Assembly: GCA_963693085.1 (NCBI GenBank)
Contig: OY856409.1
Location: 524,729,303 to 524,793,302 of the forward strand
Origin: Alisma plantago-aquatica
Lineage: Eukaryota; Streptophyta; Magnoliopsida; Alismatales; Alismataceae
Direction of reading: 5' to 3'
Length of the DNA stretch: 64,000 bases
Part shown: positions 36,331-48,818 of the stretch, piece after piece
Layout of the letters: each line of letters starts with the position of its first letter
Position numbering within the stretch: the first letter of the stretch is position 1
Notes under the pieces: generated by a model
The model's input: the letters and a program-made list of their open reading frames with translations, nothing else
Databases searched by the model: none
Told to the model about the DNA's origin: nothing
Made by a program: the position numbers and the translations under genes

Positions 36331-37670
36331 GAAAAATTGTATTTTATCAAAACACTTTTGATTTGTTTTGATTTGAATAATATTTGATGATATTTAATTA
36401 GGCCTTTAATTATTTATTACTCCCTCTATTTATTCAAATTGATAGCCCTCACATATCAATTTAGAAGATTGTAGTATACAACCTTCTAGTGAGCCAAGAT
36501 CCAAAACAATTCAATTATTATCCGACCAAAGCCAGTGTCCATAATCAATCATTAAGGTAGGCAACATTTGCAAATTGCATCTTATGAAACTCTTGGATGG
36601 ATGACATGTGTAACTCCTTAACATAATCATCTGCATGCTTCTAGGTGCTTAATCTCATTAAGGACACCCAATTAAGGCTAACCCAAAAGCCAGTGTGATA
36701 GTAATGCACCCCACTTGGTAGTCCCATATGACTACCATCACAGTTCCACGATATGTATATCGCAGCATGCTTGGCACACCCACACATAGTCGATCAAGCT
36801 TTTCATGGTGTTTCTAATAGAAAACATCTTAGGCTTTATATGTTATTTGAGGGAGTTTGTATTTATAAATACATATACATATCCAATTACCACATACTTA
36901 TAGTACACATCGTATACATGCTATATCCCACAAAATAATTTTTTCAATAAAACAAAAGCAATGGTTATGGCCGTACTAATGTAACTCCTTGGAGCCACAA
37001 GGAATTACCATCAGCTGGGGTCTACATCTCCTGTAGAAACATGTTGTTAATGAAGATATGTGCCTGCCAATCTTGTTTGATTGGTTCAACCCTTGAATTG
37101 ATTAGCTCGCCTCCTGTCTGGTTGATTGGTCATCTCCTCAGTCACCTGTTCTCTGGTCCACCATCTTCTAGATCCTCCAGTCGATTGCTTGGGCCTCCAG
37201 CCAATTTGTCATCCTCCATGGTCCTCCATCCGGTCGGCTCATCTTCTAAAATAGGTGCCTCATCTTCTTCATTTGTAATAAGAAATTCAACTATCCTAAT
37301 ATTACATGATTATAGAGAAACCTCGAGTTACATTCAAGGGGTGCAAAGGTAAGAGAGAATAATACTTTAACAATTGCAAGATAAGGTAGAGGCTCGGTAT
37401 GAAAATAGAGATGAAATAGGAATAAACATACTACCACCATGCAAAAATAATTAGGGTTATCGGCCATAACCACGCTACACATCCATCATCATAACTAGCT
37501 TTTAGGGAGATGTGTGTAAATTGAATATATATCATATATGTATTATTTTCGGATTGTATGTGGTATTTAATTAGACATGCACATTAATATTCACATCATA
37601 TGTAATGAATAAATGATGTACACTAAAGATCCGATCATATCTATTATCCCAAAATATAGTAAATTGACGT
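36331..37670 (-). other. 5' leader of copia A' (non-coding)
   Basis: Aligns with the leader of A3 (for example the gggatatagcatgta block at 36910-36930 against 59127-59141). Decayed motif copies occur at 37075-37250 (gattggttcaaccc, ccggtcggctcatc), the place equivalent to the well-preserved array at 58755-58960. Confidence 0.6.
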
Positions 37671-37683
37671 GGCTCTGATACCC
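37671..37683 (-). promoter_or_regulatory. Primer-binding site of copia A'
   Basis: The minus strand reads GGGTATCAGAGCC right after the 5' LTR end. It is the tRNA-Met site with one change (T to G) at its first base. Confidence 0.85.
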
Positions 37684-37684
37684 T

Positions 37685-39709
37685 TGTAGGAAAATATGGC
37701 TATATAGTAGGAAGTCGAAACAAAAATTTAATTGTCATATTCCCCTTATAACAGTATATTGCGTCAAAAACTACATGATGGAAAGGATGGTTTCGAGGAT
37801 ATGCATGGTCGTGGAGCAAGTCCAACGACAATATCCTCATCGTCTTGTATGCCTTTCTTCAAATCACACTTGAACAATGTCTGCAGTACCTCCTAGTCAA
37901 TCACCATGGATGGTAGCTTGACATTGTCCTACTAGCGAGAAAAGCTCCTTGCCTCTAGAGTAGTCCACATGGACCACTAAGAACTCTTGTCTTTCTAGAA
38001 AAATAGATAGGAAGGAGTTGTCCCTCCACGTTGGTGTACTAACACCAACTTGCTCTCCCACAATTGTTCTTCCTTGTTATCCCTCCCTTTATTAGGTAGG
38101 ACTTACTCATGTTCTCTCACTTACAACAATCAGAGAAGACAACAATTGTCACAGGCAATTGAGTTGTCTCTCTAGGAAGTCCCCAATACCCCTCTATTTA
38201 TAGGATGGTTAGGGTCATGGTTCCTAGTCAGTGTGGGAGTGGAAGGGACCAGAATTTCACAAACTTTCTCAACCTGTGAGCAACAAAATGACCAGTTCAT
38301 GGGTGAACCGATGGGCATGTGAGACAATCGGTTCTACCCTTGAACTGGTTGTTTTTTCATGTTTCCCAATCAAAATTATGTTGGAAATTCATATCCAATT
38401 AAGGCACAACATGATGTCAGCACAATCCTCAATGCAATTGAATTATTTCATGAACCAAGCATCTCATCTCATGAGCCGTTCATCTCACGACCCTGAGTCG
38501 ATCAGTTCACTCAGTGAACCAGTCAGTTTATGCCTTGTTTCATCTAAAATTCAACCAATGCAATTTCCAATCAACCTGACACTCTATCCGATCGACTCAA
38601 CACTTGAACGAGTTAGTTCAGAGACCAGTCAGTCAATTGTTGTTTAAATTCAATACTTAAACACTTTTAGTAATCAAATTAAACATCATTCGTGCACAAA
38701 CTCCTATTCTAAGTGTATCTTATGTGTGTGACCCTATAGGTTCAAATTTACATTGGTAGTGAATGTCCATAACCAGTTTATGACATCACAAGAAAATAGC
38801 TGTGTCTAGCAACACATCATTGCTACCCAAGTAAATGGAAAGTTGGAGAACAACTTCAACCTACATTCTATGATTGGTGTTATAGTGTTTGTATAGTTTC
38901 TTTGTTGCTGATATCCAGATTGAACTTGAGGCATGGAATAGCCATCCTCTTCAACATTCAATCTATATTTCTTGAACCAGAGCAGACCGTATGAGATATA
39001 TGTAAGCTCAATATCACATATTGACTCACATGTGTATGGCCATGCATTTCTCAATATTTCTAATCAAGTAGCCATGATATCATACTCCTATAGTAGGGAC
39101 AATTTCCATCACTTACAATCACCCCCACATGTCACAATGCACATGAGCATCACCTTTTATGGTAACCCTTATTAAAGGTCATGTTGGATGATGTTTAACT
39201 ACAATGAACAACATGTGATGAGTGTAGTGACTTCAGGTCCAAGAACCACAATCACCACCATGACTATAAGAGATGATTTTGACTACCAATAATGGTTTCC
39301 ATGTATCACTTTTAAAGTGGGCATGTCTGATACATTGTTCTCTAACAAGTATCTATGTGTTTGGTTATTACATATCATGACTAATGAGATTCTATCATCA
39401 ACCAACACACACTCTAGTCTTATGTGTTATTGTTGTCTATCAGCCTTCCACAATAACATCTGACTAGGGACATAACAAGAACATAAATACTATTGGCATC
39501 CGTATGATCTCTTTGTTCAGGTCATCAACCCAAAGACATATGCCATTGAGTAATATCATTCTCTAGAGATTTATTATGTTACTTCATTATCTCATAACTA
39601 AATAAAATAGAATAAATTCAAAGATTTCCTTTAGTATGAATCAAATCATTTACAAGTTATGCCATTACAATCATCATATGATTGGCTCTCTGGGGCACAC
39701 ACACCAACA
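37685..39709 (-). mobile_element. 5' LTR of copia A' (2025 bp)
   Basis: Begins TGTTGGTGTGTG and ends CCTACA on the minus strand. It aligns with the other family A LTRs. The motif array is decayed but visible at about 38290-38620. Confidence 0.9.
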
Positions 39710-40680
39710 AAAACTTCTTTGGAGTATCATAATCTAAGAGCATGGTCCTAGCCATTTCTTGTAAAGACTCATTCTTTCTCTCTACAACCCCATTATGTTG
39801 AGGTGGACAAGGGGAATAAAAGTTGTGTGAATAATTAGATTTCTCACAAAACTTCTCAAACAAATCATTTTCAAATTTCCTCCCATGGTCACTACGAATA
39901 GAGGCAATTTGGCAAGAAGCTTCCTTTTCAACCCATTTGCAAAAAGTAGAGAAAACATCGAGAGTATCACTTTTTGATACTAAGAAGAAGATCCAAGTAT
40001 AGTGAGAGAAATCTTCAACAATTACGAGGCAATATTTTCTACCACGTAGCAATTGAATTCTCATTGGTCCAAATAGTTCAATGTGAAGAAGTTCAAGATC
40101 TCCCTTGGTGCTAAGGACTCCTTTGGATTTAAAGGAGGATTTGGTTCACTTTCCTTGTATACAAGGTTGTCATTCCTCATCTTTCTCAAAATCTAATGTA
40201 GGAAGTCCTTTAAACAAATCCTTTTTGCTCAACTTCTTCAATGGATACATATTTACATGACCAAACCTACGATTCCATAAAGATATATCACTTTTATCAA
40301 CAACATGGCATTGACCAAGAATAGGCTTAAGCAAATCATGAACAATAACATAAAGGTTTCCATTTCTAGTCCCTTATATGTGTCATTGTAGGAGAGGGAA
40401 TCTAGAAGTAAACATTCAAGTGAGGTAAATAAAACAAGATAAGCATTATCACATAATTGGCTAACACTAATTGAATTGTGGTATAGGCCATCCACAAGAA
40501 GTAAATTCTTTATGCATAGTGAATCACCCACATCAACCTCACCTATAAATTTACCTTTGTTTTTATCACCAATAGTCACTGATCCTCCTTTCTTCTTTGT
40601 GAAATTGTTGAAGTGTCTCATCTCACCTATCATGTGCTTGGGGCAACCACTATCAACAATCCATTTTCTGTTTATCTACA
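39710..40680 (-). pseudogene. Protease, pre-integrase and integrase N-half of element B
   Basis: The minus strand from about 40672 reads KWIVDSGCPKHM, so the protease DSG triplet is intact. GSVTIGDKNKGKFIGEVDVGD and ISVSQLC follow. The pre-integrase zinc region is at 40120-40310. The integrase core has IELFGP near 40080 (first catalytic Asp replaced by Glu), IRSDHG near 39895 (second Asp intact) and HNGVVERKN near 39785 (Glu intact). The frame 40064-39710 is open and is cut at 39710 by the A' LTR. Confidence 0.88.
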
Positions 40681-40699
40681 AGAAAGGAAGATGTCGGTG

Positions 40700-42770
40700 C
40701 CCAATTCAAACCTTGAGATCCAAAGTTAGCTTGGGGACCCATTTCATATTTGGGTTGGCCCCCTTATCTTTGTAAGGAAAATAAGTAGAACAATGATCAT
40801 CACTCTTGCAATGTGCACAAACCATAGGGTTTTTAGAGACAAATGATTTTCCATGGAAAATAGGAGGTTCCTTACTCTTTTTTCTTTCCATTGCCCTTGC
40901 TTTTGGGAGCTCTCTCATATCCCAAACCACTTTACCAATTTGTTTGGTAGAGTGATCTAGGAGTTAATTAAGGGACTTTTCCCTTTGATGAACTTTTGCA
41001 AGGAAGCTTTAATCTTGTGATTATCATCACTAAGAGTAATGATAATAGAAGAAATGCTAGCTAAATCATCTTGAGCATGAATCAAGTCGACATCTAGATA
41101 GAGGGCTTTAGTAAGATAATAATCTTTTTCTAAAGTAAGACTAGGTACTTCATTACTTGGCAATAAAGGACTATAATAAAGAACATTAATTTTAGCAAAC
41201 AATCTAGCATTTTCAGCTCTAAGCATAATAAGATCATCAAGATAGATTCTATTTTCATCTTTAATACCATCACGTATATGCCTATGATCATTAAAGTTAG
41301 CAACAAGCTTGTCAATTTCAGTTATAATCAAAACAAGTTCATTAAGGCAAGTTTGGTTTTCATCTTTAAGATTGCTGATGTTCTTAAGATAAATACCATT
41401 CTCTACCTCAATGGAATTGTATTATAATTCAAGTTCAAGAAATTGACCTTGAAAGGAAACAATCCTATCAAGATGGACTTTTTTATTTTTCTCAAGGAAA
41501 TCAATTTTAGCATACAATAATTTTCCCTAACCTTTTCTTATTGGATTTGCATTTGGAATAAGAAGAATGGGAAACATTAATCAAATCAATGAGGGATTCT
41601 TCAGATAGTTCATTTTAGCTTACCTCACTTACTTCACTTACCTCACATATGACTTCACTAGTTGAGGCCATGAGGGCAAGGTGATATTCTCCCTCATTGG
41701 AGCTGGAATCACTAGAAGATGACTCCTCTCATGCAGTATGGATTGTGTCTTTGCCTCTTCTTTCCTTCTTATCCTTCCTCTTGAACTTGATATCCTCTTG
41801 TAGTACTCCTTGTTGGAGATGCTCTTGTGATAGGAATTATGTGCCTTGGGAAAATCATTATTGTAGTGTCCTTTTTGGCCACACTCATAACACCTTAGAG
41901 TAGAAGATGAGGAGGGCCTTCCTTTGAAGTGCTTTGCCTTGGACTAGTTGGCTTCATGATCACTAGGGGCTTTATCTTCACTAGTTGGAGGAGTGGCCCA
42001 GAAAGGAAGTTGGTGTTGAAGAACAATGACCTCCACCTGAGCTTTGAAGACATTTTCCTTCATATTCTTTGATTCCTTCTCCTCTAGATTTTCCACTTCT
42101 TCTTGCTTGTCAAGTCTAGGCTCATAGTCTTGGAGATCCACAATGAGCTCTTCGGTAAACATTTCACCAAGGCTTCTGATTTCTTCAATTGAGGTCACCT
42201 TATATTGCTACCTCTTAGGAAGAGACCTAAGGATCATGGATTTGATGGTGCCTTGATCCATGGGTTGGCCCACAGAGGTAAGTCCATTCACAATGGTGTT
42301 GAACCTTGAGTACATCTCAACCACTCTCTCTTTCTTACCCATCTTGAAGTTCTCATGGAGACCTTTGAGCATGTAGACCTTGGACTCCTTAACTTGCTTG
42401 ATCCCTTTAAATGTGATGCATAGTTTGTTCCATATCTCATAGGTGGTGTCCTAAGAAGAGATCTGGTAGAACTCAAAAGGAGTGGGGGCTACATGAATGA
42501 CTCTTATGGTCTTTGCATTTAGCTAGGCTTTCTTCAAGGTTGCTTCATCAAAGTAGCCACATCTCCTCCCGGATCCTTGTAGGGAAGGATGACCACTTTC
42601 CACATGTCATATCTCATCCCTTGCAAGTATAACTACATCCTCCACTTCCAATAAAGGAAGTTTGTGTCGTCAAAGATTGGAGGTCTCATGGAGAATCCAC
42701 CCTCCAAGTTGAGAGATCCTAGAAGATTATTTCCCATCTTCTCCTCTCGTGGAAGATCTTGTCGAAGAAG
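40700..42770 (-). pseudogene. Gag of element B (Sirevirus type), broken
   Basis: In order: decayed N-terminal part (42770-42200); a charged segment, 42198-41944; a zinc knuckle near 41860-41905 reading CYECGQKGHYNNDF with the last Cys lost; a Leu/Asn/Asp-rich coiled-coil-like stretch, 41331-40957; and a second knuckle-like motif, CAHCKSDDHCSTYF near 40780-40825, also missing its last Cys. Two knuckles around a long coiled coil fit Sirevirus Gag. Several frameshifts and stops are present. Confidence 0.75.
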
Positions 42771-42775
42771 ACCAT

Positions 42776-42788
42776 GGCTCTTATACCA
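42776..42788 (-). promoter_or_regulatory. Primer-binding site of element B
   Basis: The minus strand reads TGGTATAAGAGCC two bases after the 5' LTR end. It is the tRNA-Met site with one C-to-A change. Confidence 0.85.
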
Positions 42789-43549
42789 CTTGTTGGATCA
42801 ATCAGCTCTAGAAGGGGGGGGGGTGAATAGAGATAAAAGCACTTAAACCATATTTCTTAGACCTTCAAACTACTTCAAGTGATAATATTGCAAATAAGGA
42901 GTTTGTGTGCAACTAAACATACATATCAAGGATGAGATAGATTGAATGAGATCAAGAACAAATTATGTATAGTGGTTCCAAACTCCAAACTAGGAGAGTG
43001 TACATCCACTACCTAGAGAGTTCAAACTCTAGGTTTTTCAACCATTCCATACTTATATTCCCTTATAAGACATATAATAAGACCTTCCTTTTGGGGGCAA
43101 GGATACCTAGCCTTCCTTTTTAAGGATCAAAAGGAACTAATAAACATTACAAGATCTTACCTTCCCTTCAAGCAAGAGTCTTCAACCTCTAGAAGGGCTT
43201 ACCCACTTTTGTAACAAGATGGACACCTTCACTAAGGAGCTTCCCTCTTGCAACAAGTCTCCTGCCTTGAAGGAATTACCCATTCTTCTCAAGGAGCTTC
43301 ATCCTTCACCTTCTCCTTCACTAAGGAGAATCTTTCACCAACTTTACTTCAAGGAAAGGGGTTGGGAAAGAGAAGATTGAGATCTTTACAAGGATTACAA
43401 TGAAGTAGCTCTCTCACAAATACCTATCTTAGTCAAATTGATGTTTTGATTAGTAATCAAGAGAGAGAGAAAGGGGGTCTTAGTAAACAAATCCAGTCAA
43501 CTATAGCTAGGATCATAAGAAGCAAATTTGGGATGAAGTCCAAGGGTCC

Positions 43550-43559
43550 CTATTTATAG
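43550..43559 (-). promoter_or_regulatory. LTR promoter TATA box (family B)
   Basis: CTATAAATAGGGACCC on the minus strand. The solo LTR keeps the equivalent ctatttatag near 49610 on the plus strand. Confidence 0.65.
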
Positions 43560-43694
43560 TTAGGGATGTCTACTAGCCACTAGAAGCACTTGGAATGTAT
43601 TCTAGTCATTTGGGGGTGTTGCAATGGATCTATTTTTTGATGTTTGCAACACTCCAATGGCTAGAAACACTTTTTTGCACTTTTTGTATAATGT

Positions 43695-43925
43695 ATTCGG
43701 TCGAGTTTCAATAAAGCAAACTCACCAATAGAACCATGCGACAAAGCAAATCTGAAGTGTCAGACGAGTTTATCCTAGATGAAACTTGACCTACTATTAA
43801 ATCTATTTTGGTTGTGCAGGGTGTCAGTCGAGTTTCTCCTATGGAGACTCGATCGACCCTAGCACTTCCCAAAATCCATCAAGGGTGTCAGTTGAGTTTA
43901 TTAAGGATGAAACTTGACTGATGAG
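43695..43925 (-). repeat. Inverted-repeat array in LTR B, upstream of TATA
   Basis: Four modules each pair a (G)TCGAGTTT arm with an AAACTYGAC arm 9-15 bases later. They lie near 43700, 43765, 43825-43858 and 43890-43920. The third also carries GATCGACC. The same four modules occur in the 3' LTR (24905-25135) and the solo LTR (49750-49990). Confidence 0.7.
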
Positions 43926-44600
43926 ACTCCCTGAAATGAATTTTAGAAATTGCCATTTGAGTGCTTAAATATTCATTTTAAGTGTGCCTGATTTTTTCTC
44001 ATGTTAATTACAAGTCATAGCATCAATAAAAGTGATTACAACAATTTCCCCAAGGGTTTAGGGTGTTTTCCACAAAAGTGCAATTGCATTGACTTTGACT
44101 TGTATTTAGTCAATCTAGGGCTTGATTGAATTAATCCTTTTCATGTACCTAATACCTAAAACCAATATCAAATAGACATATTAGATACATATGAATCAAA
44201 TGGTTAAGTAATCATCAAAATGTGGGCAATGTATAATTTTTATGTCAACAAGAGCTAATTTCCACCTGTTAGATTGACGTGTTGACGCAGAACAACTTTA
44301 CATGAGAGAAGACTTCCCAGGCACATATCACTTTTACACCTGTTAGATTCAGATCTCCTCTACATAAGAAGAGTAATTTCCCACCTATCAAGTGCAGATC
44401 AAGTTTCTACATGCCAGGTGCAAATCAGTTTGACACATGTTGATGTAGAGCACCATCACATAGTAAGAGGCTACCCAGACACATCTCCTATACAGACTAA
44501 TAGGCTGATGCTGGCTAGATACAAATATCCTTCTTGGACACTAAAGGGTTTCTCACTTGGCAAGTGTAGAAAAGTTTTACACTAGGGAGTGCCAAAGAAA

Positions 44601-44866
44601 TTCATGCTCACATTTCCTCCCCTCATAAAAATGGTGATATATCTAACCCCAACAATCAATTTTTTATTTGTTTATAATTAATGTTAAAGTAAAGACTCCT
44701 TATCAAATCAAACAATGAGTTCATTTCTGACTATTTGATGCAAAATCTATATGTGTAGACAAAAAAATCAAAACAAATCTAGAGAAACACCTGTTTGTGC
44801 CCAAAAAGCACCAACATTGTCTGCAAAAAGTAAAAAAAAAAATGAAAAAAGAGCATGAAACCTATT
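44601..44866. other. AT-rich host DNA left of a solo LTR
   Basis: No gene seen. It includes A-rich runs (44830-44850). Confidence 0.45.
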
Positions 44867-47078
44867 TGTTGGTATGTATGCCCAAAGAGACAATCGTGTG
44901 ATGATTGTAATGGCATAAATTGCAAATGATTTGATTATTGATAAAAGTCAAGCTTCCAATTTATTATGCTTCATTCAGTTACGAGATAATGATGGAACAC
45001 TATAAATGTCTATAGAATGATATTACTCGATGATGTATGTCTTCAAGTATGTGACTTGGAAGAAATGAGATCATACAAATGTTAAGAGTACATATATACA
45101 TTCTCATTATGTCCCTGATCGGTTATTGTTGTGGAAGGTTGATAGACATAAATAACACATAAAATCAGAGTGTGAGTTTATTGATGATAGAATCTCATTA
45201 GTCATAATATGGCTATATCAAACCAAGCACACAGTTACATGTTAGAGAATAGTAAATCAGACGAACCCATTGTGAGACTGATACGTGGTAGCCATCATCA
45301 TGGAAGTCATAGTCAGCTCTCACAATGAAGATGGTGGTTGTATTTCTTAGACCTGAAATAATTGCACTCATCACATGTTGTTGGGTATGCTTTGACATCA
45401 TCAAACGCAGTCCTAAAACATGGGTTGTTATAACGGCGATGATTGAGTGACTTTGACATGTGGGTAATGACTGTGAGTGATAGATATGGGATTTCTCCCT
45501 CCTACAGGAGTATGATATCTAAGGCCACTTGATTAGCGAGACTGAGAAAAGTATGGCCATATGTATGTAAGTCAATATATGATATTGAGCTTACATATAT
45601 CTCATGCAGTCTGTTATGGTTCAATAAAAAAGATTGAATAATAATGAGGATGACGTCTCCATGCCTCTAGTTCAATCTGGATATTAGTGATAAGTAATTA
45701 TACAAACACTGTAACACCATACATAGGTTGTAGGTTGAAGTTGCTCTCCAACTTTCCAATCACTTGGGTAGCGCTCATATGCAACTAGGCAACACTCTTT
45801 GCTTGTGATGTCATAATTTGTTATGGACATTCACTGCCAACGTGATATGGTACCTATAGGGTCACACACATAGGAACTCATCTAGAAGAGGAGTTTGATC
45901 TTGAATGACAATTGGATTGATTACGAAAGTGTTTAGGTATTTGATTCACACAACAGATCCACAGATTGGCTGACGACACTGCCAAACGACCATCTAACTG
46001 GGTGATATGGCTCATTTGGGTAGCCAGACGAGCGTATCAAGTGAGATGAACATTTGGGTTGTCAGGCTAATCGGAAATCAAATTGGTTTAGTTCTGCCTT
46101 ATGAACTGACCGGTTCAAGCTATGAACCGATCGGCTCAGCTCGAATCACTAAGGTGCATCCAAGTGAGATGGCTCGGTTGGGTGGAATAAAGGTTCTGGA
46201 GTTTTCCCAAAGTTGTTTCATATGCACATTACTTGTAGTGCAAGGAATTAATATGCAATATTAATTGGAATCAAATTGTCAAATTCGTGTGCGATTGGGA
46301 AACTACCAGACGATCATCTCGCACACCAGATGACTATCTGGGTGTGCCATATGACCTTTTGGAATGTTGTAGGTTGCAAAATTTCAAGAATTGTTGCAAA
46401 AATTTGAGATCTTCCGGTCATTTCCACTCCCACACAAATTGGGAACCCTGACCCTGGCCTCTACTATAAATAGAGGGGTACTATGGGCTTCCCAGGGCAC
46501 AACCCAAATACTTGAGAATTAGTTGTTCTAACAATTGTTTTCCTCTCTAGTTGTGGTAACCAAGAGAGCCCAATCAAGTCTTACACGACTAGGGAGGGAT
46601 AACTACGGGAGAGAGAAACAAATGAGGGTCATTATTGTGGGAGAGCACGTTGGTGACTAGTACACCAACGGGAAGGGCAACTCCTTCATGATTGTTCTAG
46701 TAGGATGAAAGGAGTTATAGTTGATCTATGTGAACTACTCTAGAGGTAGGAGTCCTTCGGCTGCTGCTAAGATGGCAACATCAACTTGCAATATGTGGCG
46801 AGATCAGAGGAGCCGTTGCAGCAGTTGTCTAAGTCCGATGTCCATGGAGGAGCAGTCAGATGAGTCCCAGTACATCCGAGAGATACACAGACACCGTCCA
46901 ACACATAGTGTGCATCTACATTGACGAGGGTTGTCACTGGACTTGCTCCAGGACCATGTATATCTTTGTGAAACCATCCTTCCCATTGCATAGTTATTGA
47001 CGCAATCTACTGGTTAATGTGAAATATGTGATTAAAATTTTTATTTTCATTGCCTATCTGATGTTGTATTTCCATACA
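44867..47078 (+). mobile_element. Solo LTR of copia family A (A2, 2212 bp)
   Basis: Starts TGTTGGTATGTATGCCC and ends CCATACA. It has no adjacent primer-binding site or polypurine tract. The flanks are ctatt (44862-44866) and ctatc (47079-47083), a one-mismatch target-site duplication. The TATA region (tataaatagagggg near 46465) and the motif array at 46080-46180 (gaccggttcaagc, gaaccgatcggctc) are present. Solo LTRs arise by recombination between the two LTRs of one element. Confidence 0.85.
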
Positions 47079-47813
47079 CTATCTGCGTCAAAAAAGACCA
47101 GCCTCATCTGCATAAAAAATATCAAGATGAGTTCAAATGTTATTTTTCGAAAAAATAAGCGACAACCTTGTCTATGCAAAAGGAACAATATAAAAAATTG
47201 TACAAAACCTATTTGCATAAAAAACATTAGAAAGATCACACAAATTATTCTAAAAAAACCCAACTTATCTACAACAAAATCCAACACAAAACATATTTGA
47301 TCAAAGAAAAAAAAATTATCCGCCAATTTTGTTTTAAAAAGGTAAATCTATGTGCACAAAAATAAAAATGATGCACCTCAATTTTTCCCAAGAATGGAAT
47401 GACTCTAAAAAATCTAGATACATACACTCCTCCCAAGCTTTTAAATGTATTTATTTGAGGCATAACATTTGTTCTATCCTGAAGGCGGGCATGCCAATTT
47501 ATTATAAAAAATGTCAGACATTACTTTGGATCCTCATTGATGATATTAAGGGATGAAATAATATCAACATTCGAAAAAGTACTCCAATGACTACTTTAAA
47601 TAAATTGATCATCGATCTTTCAGTTATATACATGTTCAAATCACCTATGGACTCTAAAGTTCAAGGCATACATATATCTTAAGCCCTCACTTGAGGCACT
47701 ATGATATTCATCCAACTCATATCGACTTGACAACGTAATATGAGGTAGGCAATTCCTCTAATTTCATATCAAACCCTACCAAGACAGACATAATTTCAAG
47801 CCCTACTGAGGTA

Positions 47814-47909
<96 letters not shown>

Positions 47910-48818
47910 GTGTGTGTGTGTGTGTGTACACCAGATTTTATGGTTTACAAATGATTATTTATTATATATGTTCACCTATTTTATGCCTTTCGATTACAAG
48001 TTTTTTTAATCAATGAGCCTGCTCAAGATCAATCTAGATGGGAAAAAGTTACCCACATAGATAATGCTCTCTAAACAAAAAAAATTGTGTGAGTCTGTCT
48101 CAAAACATTAAACCTCGACATGAAAGGATTCACCAACTATGTCTTGAACCTCATCCTGAGAGGGGAAAACTATTGACAAGTCATTTTTGGGTCTCCATGA
48201 ATATTAAAAATCCTTACTATTTAGATGCTTTACTTAAATTGAATTGTGTCATACTACAATGAGTGAAAACCCAATTTCCACAAATGGAATCAATTGTGGG
48301 TCTGCCAGACACATTCTTGTCAATTATGGGCTCAAAACCCAATATGAACCCAGTTAAGGCAAGATATGGACCTACAATATACTTATAAAAATCTTAAATT
48401 TGTGTCCCAATGGGTCATGAACCCTCATGGTAAAGTTTTACACAATATCTAGGATGTAGCTGAAACCTATAACAAGCCCAATTTGACCTTATTAATTATA
48501 GGCGCAAATCAAGTTTGCACCCGGATTAGGAAAAACCTTAGCCCACTTCCTTTTTGGAACCTTATATGAAAGTCATGTCATTTGGATGCCAATCGTATTT
48601 GCATCTAGATGTGTCAAACTAGTTTGGATAAATTTTAGGTTTTCTTTAGAAAGGACACTTGTGTGTCAAACCCTTTTATGCCTATAAATTGCAACTAAAT
48701 CCATGTCAGCCAAAATCAAGTTGGTCTTGGGAAACATGAAGATAGCCACATGTCACCTCATGGATGTCCATAGAGAGAGTGGGCATTAACTTCAATGATG
48801 GAGGGAAAACCCAATAAG
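47079..48818. other. AT-rich DNA, no gene seen
   Basis: Contains A-rich tracts, a long (TA)n run and unclassified sequence. The open frame 47019-47300 is low-complexity Lys/Ile/Asn and crosses the LTR border, so it is not a gene. Confidence 0.5.
47817..47927. repeat. (TA)n then (TG)n microsatellite
   Basis: About 91 bp of uninterrupted TA (47817-47907) followed by c and about 19 bp of TG (47909-47927). Confidence 0.95.

Larger units (their letters stand above)
30430..39709 (-). mobile_element. Complete Ty1/copia element A' nested in element B
   Basis: The 5' LTR is 37685-39709, the primer-binding site 37683-37671, the interior 32450-37684 and the 3' LTR 30430-32449. A purine tract (AAGTGCAAGTGGGA on the minus strand) lies just before the 3' LTR. 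The host integrase frame continues across the insertion. The host flank is gtttt at the 5' side and a T-run (TTTTT) at the 3' side, so the duplicated pentamer is recognisable but eroded by T-run slippage. The two LTRs differ at about one position in nine over the first 89 bases by eye, so the insertion is old. Confidence 0.9.
24009..44250 (-). mobile_element. Complete Sirevirus-like Ty1/copia element B, split by copia A'
   Basis: The LTRs are 42791-44250 (5') and 24009-25462 (3'). The flanking pentamer AGAGC is identical on both sides (24004-24008 and 44251-44255), a perfect target-site duplication. The primer-binding site follows the 5' LTR at 42788-42776. A purine tract precedes the 3' LTR (25464-25477). 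Gag, protease, integrase, RT and RNase H are in copia order. An extra open region of about 2.9 kb lies between RNase H and the 3' LTR. The extra 3' region, the long coiled-coil Gag and the AAGGGGGAGA purine tract point to the Sirevirus genus. Without the 9.28-kb nested A' element, B is about 11 kb. Confidence 0.9.
42791..44250 (-). mobile_element. 5' LTR of element B (1460 bp)
   Basis: On the minus strand it runs from TGTTGACATAAAAA to GATCCAACA. It contains a TATA box (minus CTATAAATAG, 43559-43550). Upstream, at about 43695-43925, lies an array of GTCGAGTTT...AAACTYGAC inverted arms. The flank agagc (44251-44255) duplicates 24004-24008. Confidence 0.92.
23908..44600 (+). repeat. Diverged tandem units split by insertion of element B
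   Basis: Before insertion of B, the flanks 23908-24008 and 44256-44600 were contiguous. They hold about three diverged copies of a unit starting tgac(a/g)(c/t)at(g/a)ttgatg (23908, 44275, 44431). Each continues with aga(g)aaggctt-c and, later, cacctgttagattcagatctc. Effective spacings are about 120 and 156 bp. Everything from 24009 to 44255 is the inserted element and one copy of its target duplication. Confidence 0.4.

Noticed and set aside
38231..38647. 138-codon open frame
   Set aside because: It is inside the 5' LTR of A', over the decayed motif array, antisense to transcription.
47019..47326. Overlapping open frames of about 90 codons on both strands
   Set aside because: They are low-complexity products of A/T-rich sequence that cross the solo LTR border, with no similarity to known proteins.
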